A stretch of DNA of 64,000 bases from an uncultured Clostridia bacterium (lineage in GTDB: Bacteria > Bacillota > Clostridia > UBA1212), in NCBI GenBank assembly GCA_947304585.1, contig CAMZBI010000007.1, positions 1-64,000 of the forward strand, read 5' to 3'. The notes under the pieces were generated by a model, which saw only the letters and a list, made by a program, of their open reading frames with translations, searched no databases and was not told the DNA's origin. This document shows positions 50,989 to 60,384 of the stretch, in pieces. Each line of letters starts with the position of its first letter. Positions within the stretch are counted from its first letter, which is position 1. Position numbers and translations under genes: made by a program.

Positions 50989-53022
50989 TCAGGCCCTGTG
51001 AAATCTCCTTTCGATCTCGTACTGGGTCATTTTGAATATGATTGGTCTTCCGTGGGGACAGGTGCCCGGGTTTTTAACATTGGCAAGGGAGTCAAGCAGG
51101 TACCTGATCTCAACGTCCGAAAGCTTCATATTGCCTTTAATTGCGGCTTTGCAGGCCATTGTATAAACCGCATTGTCCGGAAATACGTTGGTCATGCCCT
51201 CCCCGGTCCTGGGGCTTCCAATGGCAGTGACCACAAAAGATTCCGCAACGGACTCGTCGATCAAAGTCGGAATGGAGCGTATGATGACCGTGTCGTTGCC
51301 GAATTCGTCGATCTCAAAACCAAGCATCTCAAGGGCAGGCAGGATCTCCCTGAACCGCAGCATTTCGGAAGCGCCAAGCCTAACAGCCACCGGCAGGAGC
51401 ATCTGCACAGAAGGATTTTCCGCTCCTTCAAGCCTGCTTCTTATCTCCTCGTATTTCAGTCTCTCGTGGGCCGCATGCTGGTCAACCATATAGAAAGCAC
51501 CGTCGTATTCGATCAGAATATACGTCTCAAGGAGCTGACCAATGACTCTGCCGTTTTTATATACTTCTATACACTCCTGTGAGAACTGGGGATCTCTGTT
51601 CTTTTCCTGATCCTGTTTCCCGCTCTTTTGAGGCCTTTCAAGACCCGGCAGCGCGGATTGTTCCTTTTGGCCAAGGGGTTCTTCGCCTTTAAGTTCAAAA
51701 TACTTGGATATCAGACTTCCCGGAGCGCGATCGTCGGAATCCTCCTGCTGAGGCTCCGCTGTATCCGCATTGTCGACAACAGGTCTTAAGTAATTGGCAA
51801 TAATATCTGCGTCGTTATTTTCCGTAGATTCTCCGGTATTGCCAACGTCTTTGACGTTTTCCCCGGTTATGCCTGAATTGTCGTTCTTATCGTCTTTCTC
51901 AAGCATGAAATAATTGTCTGAAACTGTTTCAGGTTCCGAAGCAGTCGATTCGAGGGTGCCTTTGGCATCAATACTTTCAAAAGGAAGATCACCGGGCATA
52001 AGTCCGGAAGCGCCGGAAAACTCAGGAGGCTGAACCTCACGCTCGTAAATTGCCGAAGAAATTGCATGAAAAACGGTGCGGAAAACCGCATTGTTGTCCG
52101 CAAAACGAACCTCAGTCTTGGCGGGATGGACGTTGACGTCAACCCGGGTCGGCGGGAGTTCAATATTTAGGATCACAAAGGGGAAACGGCCCTTCATGGT
52201 GAGAGTCTTGTACGCTTCGTCTATTGCGGCGGACACCGTCTTGCTCTTCACGAACCTGCCGTTGACGAAAGCCATCTGCCTGTTTCTGTTGCCGTAGGTC
52301 AGTTCTTTCATTCCGCAAAGGCCCGTGACCTTCACTGCCCCCTCGTAAAAGCCGCAGGGAACAAGCTTTTCAGCCACTTCCCTGCCGTACAGACCGTACA
52401 CCGCATCCTTCAGAGTGCCTCCGGGCGTGTAGAGTATCTGATTTTTGTCCGAGATCAGCCTGAACGAGATGGAAGGATGGGAAAGCGCAATACGCTCCAT
52501 GACCTCGGCCACGTAGGAGGCTTCCGTCCTGTCCTTCATAAGGAACTTGTACCTTGCCGGTGTGTTGTAGAAAAGATTCTCAACCGTGAAGCTGGTACCG
52601 TCTTTCGCACCGCAGGGCCCGCTCTCCACAAGATCGCCGCCCTCGATCACAACGAGTGTCCCGTTCTCACTGTCCCTGGTCTTGGTCCTCAGCGTAACTT
52701 TAGAAACAGCTGCAATACTTGCCAATGCCTCGCCCCTGAAACCAAGGGTATTAATAGAAAAAAGGTCTTCGGAAGACCTGATCTTGCTGGTTGCGTGTTT
52801 ATCGAAGGCAATGATGCAATCGTCCGGCTCCATGCCGCAGCCGTTGTCGTCTATCCTTATGTATTTGATTCCGCCGTTTCTTATTTCAACGGAGATTCTG
52901 GTGCTGCCCGCGTCAATGGAATTCTCCACCATCTCTTTTACGACGGAAGCCGGTCTTTCTACCACTTCGCCTGCCGCGATCTGGCTCGAAGTCAAGTCGT
53001 CCAGCAATATGATCTTACCCAT
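50989..53022 (-). CDS. mutL: DNA mismatch repair protein MutL
   Basis: MutL couples mismatch recognition by MutS to repair. The GHKL ATPase domain has AAGEVVERPASVVKEMVENS and DNGCGM, GFRGEALASI; a disordered linker spans about 330-480; the C-terminal domain contains the endonuclease motif DQHA-x2-E-x4-E (at about 530), ACKAAIK and CPHGRP, so it is a nicking MutL as expected for an organism without MutH. Length 677 is normal. AAGGTGGTGA is its ribosome site. Repeat island I lies upstream. Confidence 0.97.
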   Translation of the reverse strand: MGKIILLDDLTSSQIAAGEVVERPASVVKEMVENSIDAGSTRISVEIRNGGIKYIRIDDNGCGMEPDDCIIAFDKHATSKIRSSEDLFSINTLGFRGEALASIAAVSKVTLRTKTRDSENGTLVVIEGGDLVESGPCGAKDGTSFTVENLFYNTPARYKFLMKDRTEASYVAEVMERIALSHPSISFRLISDKNQILYTPGGTLKDAVYGLYGREVAEKLVPCGFYEGAVKVTGLCGMKELTYGNRNRQMAFVNGRFVKSKTVSAAIDEAYKTLTMKGRFPFVILNIELPPTRVDVNVHPAKTEVRFADNNAVFRTVFHAISSAIYEREVQPPEFSGASGLMPGDLPFESIDAKGTLESTASEPETVSDNYFMLEKDDKNDNSGITGENVKDVGNTGESTENNDADIIANYLRPVVDNADTAEPQQEDSDDRAPGSLISKYFELKGEEPLGQKEQSALPGLERPQKSGKQDQEKNRDPQFSQECIEVYKNGRVIGQLLETYILIEYDGAFYMVDQHAAHERLKYEEIRSRLEGAENPSVQMLLPVAVRLGASEMLRFREILPALEMLGFEIDEFGNDTVIIRSIPTLIDESVAESFVVTAIGSPRTGEGMTNVFPDNAVYTMACKAAIKGNMKLSDVEIRYLLDSLANVKNPGTCPHGRPIIFKMTQYEIERRFHRA

Positions 53023-53035
53023 ATCTTATCACCAC

Positions 53036-53250
53036 CTTATTAGTGAAGAGTTATTAGTGATTAGTTAACAGTGACTAGTGATCAGTGATTGGTTAAAAGT
53101 GAATTACGGGCGTTGTAGAGTGACAAAGAGGCTTGTGCGAAGCGCGTCACTGCGCCGCAAGCGCCGCAGCAATCGCGCCGAAGGCGCACCGCAACTATTC
53201 ACTATTCACTGCGCGAAGCGCATCACTGCGCCGCAGGCGCCTCACTCTTC
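53036..53250. repeat. Intergenic mosaic repeat island I
   Basis: From just upstream of the mutL start to the stop of the cohesin-like gene: GTGAAGAGTTATTAGTGATTAG, AACAGTGACTAGTGATCAGTGATTGG, CTATTCACTATTCACTG and GC words (GCGCCGCAAGCGCCGC), including the palindrome GCGCC-GAA-GGCGC at 53175-53187. The last codons of the cohesin-like gene (AGT GAA GAG TGA) are island words. Confidence 0.78.
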
Positions 53251-54891
53251 ACTCTCTTCAGCATCTTCACTTTCTTCACTCTTCTTGTTGTCTCTTGCAA
53301 TCATGCAGATCGCAAATATCATAAGCGGAACAACAATCACTATCAGCAGGATGGCAATGGTTCCCACCTTGTGTTCTTTAACAAATGTGAGGGACCTGTC
53401 AACAGCCTCAGAAACCGCGAACTTGTTTTCGTATGGAGGCTCAGTCGAAGGAGCAGGCGTATCGGTTGGAAGAGGTCTTGTATCTATCGATTGGATATCG
53501 AAAGCTTCCACCACCTTGCCGGAACCCAGATACCTCTGAAGAGTGTTTTCGGAGATATCAATGACGTAGAGCTGTTTGGGACCGCCGTTCTTGGATCCAT
53601 AGATCAGGAACTGGGTCTCCTTGCCCTCGTAAAGCTGGAGTCCTGTCAGCACGTGGTAGTCGGCCGGATTGCTGGCGGGAGCATATATAAAGGACGAAGG
53701 CTTTATAAACTCTTTGTCCGGATAGAGTCTTTCAAGATAGGCAGAGACGTCATACATTGTGAGCTTTGCGCCGCAGATATTGGCATATGTGCCAAGTATA
53801 ACGTCGCCATCGCCGTCAGGACCCTCGGGAGTTGCTATGACCTCGGGAGTAGAAGTCGGTGCCAACGTTTCTGTCTCAGAAGGAGTCTCTGTCGGCATTT
53901 CGGTTTCAGGTTCTGTGGGAGTTTCCGTCTCAACGGGGGTTTCTGTTTCAAAGGTGGGCTCAACGGTCTCAGGCGTCGGTTCTTCCGTCTCGAAAGTCGG
54001 TTGTTCGGTTTCAGGAGCAATGGTTTCGATCGGAGTCTCTTCCGGTGTTGGCGTTGGCGTAGCTGTGGGAGTTGGGGTGGGAGTCGGAGTCGGCGTTGGC
54101 GTGGGTGTCGGAGTAGGCGTCGGCGTTGGCGTGGGATCCGGTTCCTTGGCCCTTATAACGTTCACTGTATACTTTTTGACAGAGCCGTCCTCGGCTGTCA
54201 CTGTAATTGTTCTGACGTTATCGCCTACTTTCAGGAATTCGTTGCCTGAGAGCTGTCCTTTTGCAGATTGATCGTCGAGACCGAAATACATGTTGCACTT
54301 GGAAATCTCGTAAGGTACGTTGACGGTGTAGGCGTATGTCTCCCGGTTGAATTCCGGAACAAGTGTGCCTTCAGAAGGGGTGATGTGTCTGAGATAGCAG
54401 TTGGAAGACTTCTGCTTTTCAATGATGCTCAGGGTGGCGCCGGTTACGTCCACTTCCATTATATCGTCCTTGCCCTCTTCGGGAACAAGCCTGATAGCCA
54501 TAACGTCGGACAGCGTGAAGTTAACGTTTCCGACAGCTTTGGTTTTAAATTTATAAGTTTTTGTAAAAGACCTGGAGTTCTCGTTCAGTGAAAAATCCAC
54601 CATCTCCGAAATATATCCGGCTGCTTCGGACTGTCCGCTCTCGGGAAGAAAAGTCAGTTTCGAGTTGTCGTATTCCAGAGTCCATCCAACAAAACCCGCG
54701 TCGGCGCTGCCGTAATAGGATGCGGTAAGCGTCACTTCGGAGTTCAGGGTGGTCTCGCTCTTGCTCAGAGTAAGTTTGACGGTTGAATCCGCGGCGTCCG
54801 CTCTGATCGCAAGAAGCGAAAACATTAGACAGACGGCAATGACCGGAATCAGCAAATACAGGGAATTCAGTTTAAAAAATGTTTTTTTCAT
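53242..54891 (-). CDS. Membrane-anchored surface protein with cohesin-like domain
   Basis: A 549-residue exported protein: signal peptide (1-33, cleavage after ADA), a cohesin-like beta-sandwich (about 35-156, with the hallmark EYDNSKLTFLP), a cadherin-like beta-sandwich repeat (about 165-248, TPSEGTLVPEFNRETYAYTV and AEDGSVKKYTVNV), a (TP)n and Thr/Glu-rich stalk (252-360), a C-terminal domain of unknown type (365-475), one membrane helix (about 508-533) and an acidic cytoplasmic tail. It is thus a wall-spanning anchor. The gene lies 31 bases downstream of the dockerin-bearing glucosaminidase on the same strand. It could present that enzyme at the membrane by cohesin-dockerin binding; the cohesin call is from fold pattern, not from dockerin-contact residues. 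Confidence 0.7.
   Translation of the reverse strand: MKKTFFKLNSLYLLIPVIAVCLMFSLLAIRADAADSTVKLTLSKSETTLNSEVTLTASYYGSADAGFVGWTLEYDNSKLTFLPESGQSEAAGYISEMVDFSLNENSRSFTKTYKFKTKAVGNVNFTLSDVMAIRLVPEEGKDDIMEVDVTGATLSIIEKQKSSNCYLRHITPSEGTLVPEFNRETYAYTVNVPYEISKCNMYFGLDDQSAKGQLSGNEFLKVGDNVRTITVTAEDGSVKKYTVNVIRAKEPDPTPTPTPTPTPTPTPTPTPTPTPTATPTPTPEETPIETIAPETEQPTFETEEPTPETVEPTFETETPVETETPTEPETEMPTETPSETETLAPTSTPEVIATPEGPDGDGDVILGTYANICGAKLTMYDVSAYLERLYPDKEFIKPSSFIYAPASNPADYHVLTGLQLYEGKETQFLIYGSKNGGPKQLYVIDISENTLQRYLGSGKVVEAFDIQSIDTRPLPTDTPAPSTEPPYENKFAVSEAVDRSLTFVKEHKVGTIAILLIVIVVPLMIFAICMIARDNKKSEESEDAEESEE
54040..54138. repeat. Thr-Pro coding repeat in the surface protein
   Basis: A run of near-identical 6-bp units (GGNGTN on the plus strand) encoding about 16 Thr-Pro pairs in the stalk of the cohesin-like protein. 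Such arrays are prone to length change by replication slippage without frame loss. Confidence 0.9.
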
Positions 54892-54922
54892 AACCGTTAC
54901 CTCTGATAATGATCAAATTGAG

Positions 54923-57607
54923 TTACTGAGGCTGCGAGATCAAAGCAATTCCCCAGACGTGCCTCTTGAGAAGCACAAAGTCGTAGCTTGTCACGTCTTT
55001 TGAAGCGGATTTATCCTTGGAGGAAATGGATCCGGCAACCAGATATGCTCCGGTAAGGCCTGAGATCTTCCAGACGTGGCGCTTTACATAAACGAAATCA
55101 AGTGAATTAATGACCCCGTCGCCTGTGACGTCGCCAAAGAGGATCACTGTGTATGATTTAAGGACCTGCCCGTTATTTTCTGAAATAACGTCGGCAACGC
55201 ATCCGGTGGAAACCGTCGAGCTGCCTGTGATGACGGTGCCTTTGGCATTCCTCACTTCAAGTCTTGCCCGGGAAAGAGTAAACCTTGATGAAAAATCATC
55301 AACAGTCATGCGCTCTGTAATTCCGTAAACTATCCTTCCGCAAACCTGGTTTTCGGCTTCGGGGAGCGAGCAATCAAAAGAGGGAGCCGGTGTCGGAGTA
55401 GGCGTGGGTGTCGGTGTAGGAGTGGGCGTTGGAGTTGGTGTCGGCGTGGGTGTTGGCGTCGGTGTGGCCGTAGGTGTAGGCGTCGGTGAAGACGTAGCCG
55501 TAGGCGTTGGCGTAAAAGTCGGCGTGGGTGTAGGAGTAGGTGTGGGTGTAAACGTAGGCGTTGGTGTCGGTGTAAACGTAGGCGTCGGCGTAGGCGTAGG
55601 TGTGGGGGTAGGAGTAGGCGATGGAGTTGGCGTCGGCGTGGGTGTGGGAGTTTCGATTGGCGGGTCAAAATCTTCCTCGCTTCTCATAACAGTTACTGTA
55701 TAAACACCCTGGTCGCCCCTCTCGGAGACAGTGATTATCTCAAAAATGTTTTCGCCGATCTCAAGATCCTTCTCGCCGAGTCCCAGAACAGCCGTTTTGT
55801 CGTTGATCGGATCAGCGGTGATGGTTATACGGTCAATGCTGACAGGCAATAAAAGGGTGTACTCAAACACGCCTGACTCAAAAGAGGGAGAAATGGCATA
55901 TTTGCCCACCTTAAGAGTTTTGAGCCTGTAATTGGGGTTTCCGTCCTTCGTAGGGCACTGGCTGACGGTCTCAGGCATGTCGAGATAAACCGGGATCTTG
56001 AACGAAAATACAGAATCGTAAAGGCCCACCAGTTCGTAAGTGGATTTCACGTTAATGCTTTCGTTGCAGGCCGCCTGAACGTTCTGCATGTACTGGTGCC
56101 AATACCTGCCGTAGTAGGTACCGTCCACGTCGAATTTCTGAAGATAAAACGTGTCCTGGCCTTTGGTGATATAGTTTTCGCTGACCTTGAAGCTTCCGCC
56201 TTCAAGAGCCTTGTAGGGTGTGGTCCATCCCTCTCTTTTCGCCTCGCTGAGACCGTTCTGGTAGATCTGAGTATTGGTGGAACCGGATGCCTCGATGTTG
56301 AAATAATTGTAATATCCCTCGTAGCCGGGGTAATTACCTGAGATCAGAGGACTGGTCCCCAGGCCGCCCTGCTCCTGTCTGACCCTTGCAGCCAGCATGA
56401 GGGGATTCACGGTGTACTTGGCGCCAAGCCTTACAAATGCCTGAGCGTAGGTGATGTCCATTCCGTCGTCGTCACCCATCGGCACAAGGGCGTGGTCCAT
56501 AAAAGTGCCGGCTAGAAGCTTCTCGACGTTTTCAACGCTGGCAACCGCAGCGTTGTATGAAAGCTGTTCAAACTGGAAGATATGGGACTCGTTGATGAAG
56601 TTTCTCGGATCTATGAAATAGTCAATGAGTTCGTAGGACGCGCAGACGTAGTTGCTGCCCGAAACTGCGACCCACCTGTCCTCGTCCCAGTTGTAGGCGC
56701 CGGGTCTGAGGGATTTCCAGGAGGAGATAGCATCGATCCTTATATCGTTTGAATTGAACTTGTATTCAGCCTGAAGAACCGTCTCCCAGTTGAGTTCGGT
56801 GTGGAAAGCGGTAAACTGCCAGTTTGGATGGAGATAATGGATAACTCTCAGATATAGTCTGTAGGACTCGGGAAAAGCCTGGGCCTCCAGTTCAGCCTCA
56901 AAGGCCGGGTCAGACTCCGCAGACACAAGTCCAACATACTGACCGGAAACGTATCCGAAGGATCTGGCGCTGCCGTTTGCGTAGCTGATGTAGTACCAAA
57001 CCTGTTCGCCAATAAACACCCTTCCGTGTATCTGAATGATCCTTCCGTAAGTCAAACGGCCAATGATGGCGGTGTCTGTGGACGGACCCTCACGTACATT
57101 CAAGCTGCTGTCTATTTGGACTTTTACGTATCCGCAAAACGTCAGGTCGAAAAGCTGAAGGACACCCTCCTCTATGACAGGAACGTAGCCGGGGTCGTCT
57201 CCGGGAGGAGTCGGCGTGGGAGTGGGTGTCGGAGTCGGGGTGGGTGTAGGGGTTGGGGTTGGCGTTTCGGTCTCCTCAGGGGTCTCTGTGGGACATCCTT
57301 CCGGATCAGGCGTTGCCGTAGCCTCCGGGTCTTCAGTGGGAGTGGCGCCGGGATCCTCCGTTTCGGGGGTTTCCGTATTCTCGATTTCCTCCGTCGGAGC
57401 CTCCGTATAATCAAAAGGAGTTGGCGAAGGAGTTTCGTCTCCGGGAATCTCTGTGCTGCCGGCATTGGGGTCTATGGTAGTCTCGGGATCCGGGGTCTCG
57501 CCAAACGCAAAACTTCCCGGTAAAAAAGAAAAAAACATGAAAACGGCAAGCAGCATGCAAAGCAACTTAGGAAGCATATTATGCTTGACTTGCGAATTCA
57601 TGTTCAC
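54923..57607 (-). CDS. Cell-wall glucosaminidase with SH3 and dockerin-like domains
   Basis: An exported peptidoglycan hydrolase of about 894 residues. Order: signal peptide; Thr/Pro/Glu linker (to about 140); bacterial SH3 domain (about 160-230, [13 protein letters not shown]); glucosaminidase catalytic domain (about 245-520) with the putative catalytic glutamate in ARVRQEQGG; cadherin-like sandwich (about 565-645); a long (TP)n linker; a small domain; and a C-terminal dockerin-like pair of Ca loops ([13 protein letters not shown] and a degenerate second loop) each followed by FVxxKRHVW. GTG at 57607 has AAAGGAG eight bases before it; an in-frame ATG six bases later is the alternative. First gene of a two-gene operon with the cohesin-like protein. 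Confidence 0.85.
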   Translation of the reverse strand: MNMNSQVKHNMLPKLLCMLLAVFMFFSFLPGSFAFGETPDPETTIDPNAGSTEIPGDETPSPTPFDYTEAPTEEIENTETPETEDPGATPTEDPEATATPDPEGCPTETPEETETPTPTPTPTPTPTPTPTPTPPGDDPGYVPVIEEGVLQLFDLTFCGYVKVQIDSSLNVREGPSTDTAIIGRLTYGRIIQIHGRVFIGEQVWYYISYANGSARSFGYVSGQYVGLVSAESDPAFEAELEAQAFPESYRLYLRVIHYLHPNWQFTAFHTELNWETVLQAEYKFNSNDIRIDAISSWKSLRPGAYNWDEDRWVAVSGSNYVCASYELIDYFIDPRNFINESHIFQFEQLSYNAAVASVENVEKLLAGTFMDHALVPMGDDDGMDITYAQAFVRLGAKYTVNPLMLAARVRQEQGGLGTSPLISGNYPGYEGYYNYFNIEASGSTNTQIYQNGLSEAKREGWTTPYKALEGGSFKVSENYITKGQDTFYLQKFDVDGTYYGRYWHQYMQNVQAACNESINVKSTYELVGLYDSVFSFKIPVYLDMPETVSQCPTKDGNPNYRLKTLKVGKYAISPSFESGVFEYTLLLPVSIDRITITADPINDKTAVLGLGEKDLEIGENIFEIITVSERGDQGVYTVTVMRSEEDFDPPIETPTPTPTPTPSPTPTPTPTPTPTPTFTPTPTPTFTPTPTPTPTPTFTPTPTATSSPTPTPTATPTPTPTPTPTPTPTPTPTPTPTPTPAPSFDCSLPEAENQVCGRIVYGITERMTVDDFSSRFTLSRARLEVRNAKGTVITGSSTVSTGCVADVISENNGQVLKSYTVILFGDVTGDGVINSLDFVYVKRHVWKISGLTGAYLVAGSISSKDKSASKDVTSYDFVLLKRHVWGIALISQPQ
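55378..55651. repeat. Long Thr-Pro coding repeat in the glucosaminidase
   Basis: About 270 bp of GGNGTN units encode some 45 Thr-Pro pairs interrupted by Phe, Ser or Ala. It links the cadherin-like domain to the C-terminal dockerin-like region. Confidence 0.92.
57206..57262. repeat. Short Thr-Pro coding repeat in the glucosaminidase N-terminal linker
   Basis: Nine Thr-Pro units in the linker before the SH3 domain, the same unit type as the longer arrays. Confidence 0.88.
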
Positions 57608-57660
57608 TACGTTTTCTCCTTTGTAAAAGCCCCATGCAGTCCGATGCAGCATGATACCTA

Positions 57661-57689
57661 ATTATAATTTATTTTAATTATAAAATCAA
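57661..57689 (-). promoter_or_regulatory. Promoter of the glucosaminidase operon
   Basis: TTGATT and TATAAT with a 17-bp spacer on the minus strand in an AT-rich stretch about 50 bases before the GTG start. Confidence 0.75.
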
Positions 57690-57738
57690 GCAATCACCGC
57701 AAAACACTGATCAAGAGGCGCAAACACGCTCAAGGGAG

Positions 57739-58599
57739 TCATTTCCCGTAAAACTCGGTGTAATAATCGACTCTTTTACTGTCTTTGAATACCGGCGGAT
57801 AGGGGTTCTCCTCAGGGGCAATGCCCGCAAGCCGGCAGCAGGCTTCATGGGCTCTTTTGGTAAGATCAATAACAGCTTCGTTCTTCGGAAGGGACTTGTC
57901 AATGAAAAGAGGCTCCCCCACGTTGAAGGTGAACATGCCCTGTTTATAGATGAGTTTCAGCAGGCCTTTCGGCTCCCTGTATGAAAAAGCGCAGGGCAGC
58001 ACAGGAACATCCGCAATATATGCAAAATGAGCGGCGCCGGTCTTAAACGGTCTTATCGGCATGTAATACTCCCACATGCTTCCTTCAGCAGCGATGTGAA
58101 GCCAGCCTCCGCCCTTCAGATAGTCCGTGACAGCCTTGGACATCGCGGCTGTAGCCTTCATATCGCCAACGGGAACCGGTATGCCTCCGTTGTACCTGAT
58201 CAGATATTTGTTCTCGCCCCGCATGTTTTTGTCCCAGACGATTATTCTGGTTTTCCGTCTCCAGAATACGAGCATCTCGGCAATGTAATCGTAAAGGTGA
58301 ACGTGATTGGCAACTGAGATCACGCCCTTCGAGAGCTCTTTTTTGTGCTTTTTCAGGTTCTCTTTACCCTTTACTTTAAGTCCGAGCACAAGATATGCAA
58401 CAGGTCTTGCAATCACCTGTACCAGGATGCGCATGACCGCAGCTCTGAATTTGTACCCCTTGGAGTTGTCGATGTAGGGGTAATCTTTGTCAAAAACGGC
58501 GCCGTCATTCTTTTTAACTACCAGATAATGGCCGTCGGTGTTTTCGGGAAAAGGGTATTTTGTGGGTTTGGGATCGTAGGGCATGATTTTCGTATCCAA
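57739..58599 (-). CDS. 1-acyl-glycerol-3-phosphate acyltransferase-like protein
   Basis: A 286-residue PlsC-like acyltransferase that would acylate lysophosphatidic acid or a related acceptor at the membrane. The H-x4-D catalytic motif is NHVHLYD (H99/D104) preceded by a hydrophobic helix (about 55-75); the glycerol-phosphate site corresponds to AAEGSMWEY, and PFKTGAAHFA follows. It begins after the RNase G-like gene with no spacing (that gene's stop abuts) and ends the operon. The longer N-terminal region with Pro/Lys is not typical of PlsC, so a lipid acyltransferase of different specificity is possible. Confidence 0.85.
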   Translation of the reverse strand: MDTKIMPYDPKPTKYPFPENTDGHYLVVKKNDGAVFDKDYPYIDNSKGYKFRAAVMRILVQVIARPVAYLVLGLKVKGKENLKKHKKELSKGVISVANHVHLYDYIAEMLVFWRRKTRIIVWDKNMRGENKYLIRYNGGIPVPVGDMKATAAMSKAVTDYLKGGGWLHIAAEGSMWEYYMPIRPFKTGAAHFAYIADVPVLPCAFSYREPKGLLKLIYKQGMFTFNVGEPLFIDKSLPKNEAVIDLTKRAHEACCRLAGIAPEENPYPPVFKDSKRVDYYTEFYGK

Positions 58600-59736
58600 T
58601 CACTTGGAGCGGGATGCTTCAAGAACTTTTAGTCTTGTGAAATTGTATATTATGAAGGGTCTGAAGTCAAGGAGAGCCAGTTCCTTCATCCTTTTCAGCA
58701 CCTTCTCGTAGTCCTCAGGTGAATTCATATTAATAAAATCGATCATTATGATTCCCGTGAGATTCTGAACGGATATGACCCTTGCCAAGGTGTCGCAGCA
58801 CTCGAGATTGACGTCAAGGGCGGACAGGTCCGACTCAAAGGAATTGATGTCGAAGACGTGCATCGCCTCAGTCCTGTCGTAAACAATTCTTGCACCGCTC
58901 CTTGTGAAGAAGGTCCTGCCGAGGTAAGCCGGAAGCTTTCTGAGGCCGTCAACGGTGTCAAAAAGTCTGTCAAAATCCGGCCTTGTGAGGACCTGAGGCG
59001 CTTCCGGCATTCTCTCAAAATATTCCGAAAACTGCAGAGAAAGCACCGGATCGTCTGTCACTATCTTTGAAATATCGTTTTTGCGGATGCAGTTGCCAAT
59101 ATGTTCCGGAAGAGTCTGCTTGTAAAGAACCGTGCCCGGCCCCGGATGCGGCAGCGTACCGTTTCCGCCGCACCTGACAAGTATTTCACCGAACCGTTTC
59201 ACGAAAGAATCAAGTTCAGCCGCTATATCGGAAAAAGACACTTCCGGCATGTCGCACAGAGTCCTGAACATGACGTAAAAGGAGTAGCCCGGAAATCTGA
59301 TTTCGGCGCATTTTTCCGCAAAAAATGTTTTTATGGCTTCTCCCCTGCCGTTCGTTATTTTTTTTGAAACCGCAAGGCCTGAGCCGGGTTGTTTTCTTGA
59401 GAATTCAGGGATGAAATCCGCGTGAACGAAAAGACCCGTAAAAGAAATGACCGGCGTTATCTCAAAGCTCTTAGTCCCTGAAGGAAGCGCGGTGATCATG
59501 CATGGAAACGGATTCCCGGCTTTAGGCATATTGTCGTCGCAGAAAGCCCTTTTTCCGTCGCCGATCTGGGAGAAGAAAAAGCCCAGTTTTTTGTCTCTGC
59601 TCTCGGGAACCGCCGCGATCACGTCGTAAACGTCAAGGGAGTCCGGGTAACAGAAGCCCCTTGCGTAGGGAAGGTTCCCCTCCACAAAGATGTATTCGAT
59701 TATATCACCGGAAGTCCGGCAATACAGTTCTTTCAT
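58600..59736 (-). CDS. Ribonuclease E/G-like protein
   Basis: A 378-residue RNase E/G family member. The N-terminal part (about 10-105) corresponds to the S1 subdomain region, and the DNase I-like catalytic domain keeps both metal-binding aspartates, FDINS (D296) and IDFINM (D333), with LTGIIMIDFI as hallmark. The C-terminal zinc-link (CPxC) and the small domain of Escherichia coli RNase E are missing, as in RNase G. Its position after a TIGR03960 radical SAM gene and a DUF2344 gene is the standard Clostridial arrangement, which often precedes rplU; rplU is not seen here because a plsC-like gene follows instead. Substrates are likely rRNA or mRNA 5' ends. Confidence 0.85.
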   Translation of the reverse strand: MKELYCRTSGDIIEYIFVEGNLPYARGFCYPDSLDVYDVIAAVPESRDKKLGFFFSQIGDGKRAFCDDNMPKAGNPFPCMITALPSGTKSFEITPVISFTGLFVHADFIPEFSRKQPGSGLAVSKKITNGRGEAIKTFFAEKCAEIRFPGYSFYVMFRTLCDMPEVSFSDIAAELDSFVKRFGEILVRCGGNGTLPHPGPGTVLYKQTLPEHIGNCIRKNDISKIVTDDPVLSLQFSEYFERMPEAPQVLTRPDFDRLFDTVDGLRKLPAYLGRTFFTRSGARIVYDRTEAMHVFDINSFESDLSALDVNLECCDTLARVISVQNLTGIIMIDFINMNSPEDYEKVLKRMKELALLDFRPFIIYNFTRLKVLEASRSK

Positions 59737-59748
59737 ATGTTTTCAGTT

Positions 59749-60384
59749 TCAGTACATGGATGTTTTGTGGATCGAAACCAGTGAAGACTCAATAGAAGCC
59801 AGTGAACAAATTCCGGAAAAAGCCAGTTCCGGCTTAAGACTGCCCTCCTGACCCGTGACGGTCGTGATATAAACAGTATCCCCGGAAACCTCAAACTTCT
59901 TTATCATAGGCTTCACGTCAACGTTTTTCTCCCCGCTCTTGCTCCTCTTCATCACAAACACCGCTTCGCTTTCTTCAAAAGTCCGGTTGAGCAAAACATC
60001 TGTTCCCTCGCCAAGGCCTTCCGCCCTGCAGACATACTCCGCAAAGCTGACGCTGGAAAGGATCGACGGATAGGGTTTCACGAGAGGCTCAGCTGAAATG
60101 ACTGAAATGTCCCCCGGCAACGTGCTGTTAAGCGCACTAACAAGTTCTTCCGGCTCATAAGGTCTCTTGAGCGTAATGTCGCACAGTTCATGATCCGACG
60201 TGTAACCCACCGGAAGAGGATTGCCGAAAACCAGCAGCATTCTCGGGTTGTACCCTCCGGAAAACGCAACTTCAACGGAAGCCCTGCGAAGCGCCCTTTC
60301 AAACACTTTCACAAAATCCAGGTGAGATACGTACTTTACGGGCTGCCCCCGTTTGTACTTAAGTCTCAGGATGTCAGCAGCCAA
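59749..60384 (-). CDS. DUF2344 (TIGR03936) radical SAM-associated protein
   Basis: A 211-residue protein of the DUF2344 family, which is fused to or neighbours TIGR03960 radical SAM proteins; its biochemical role is unknown. The hallmarks LRLKYKRGQPVKYVSHLDFVKVFERALRRA and FSGGYNPRMLL are at the N-terminus. The start is placed at the TTG at 60384 (GGGGGTG seven bases before), giving an 11-base overlap with the upstream gene; longer readings would overlap it by about 100 bases. Confidence 0.85.
   Translation of the reverse strand: MAADILRLKYKRGQPVKYVSHLDFVKVFERALRRASVEVAFSGGYNPRMLLVFGNPLPVGYTSDHELCDITLKRPYEPEELVSALNSTLPGDISVISAEPLVKPYPSILSSVSFAEYVCRAEGLGEGTDVLLNRTFEESEAVFVMKRSKSGEKNVDVKPMIKKFEVSGDTVYITTVTGQEGSLKPELAFSGICSLASIESSLVSIHKTSMY

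Noticed and set aside
53371..54249. Plus-strand frames of Val-Gly repeats opposite the Thr-Pro arrays
   Set aside because: They are translations of the complementary strand of the (TP)n coding repeats and have no start signals.
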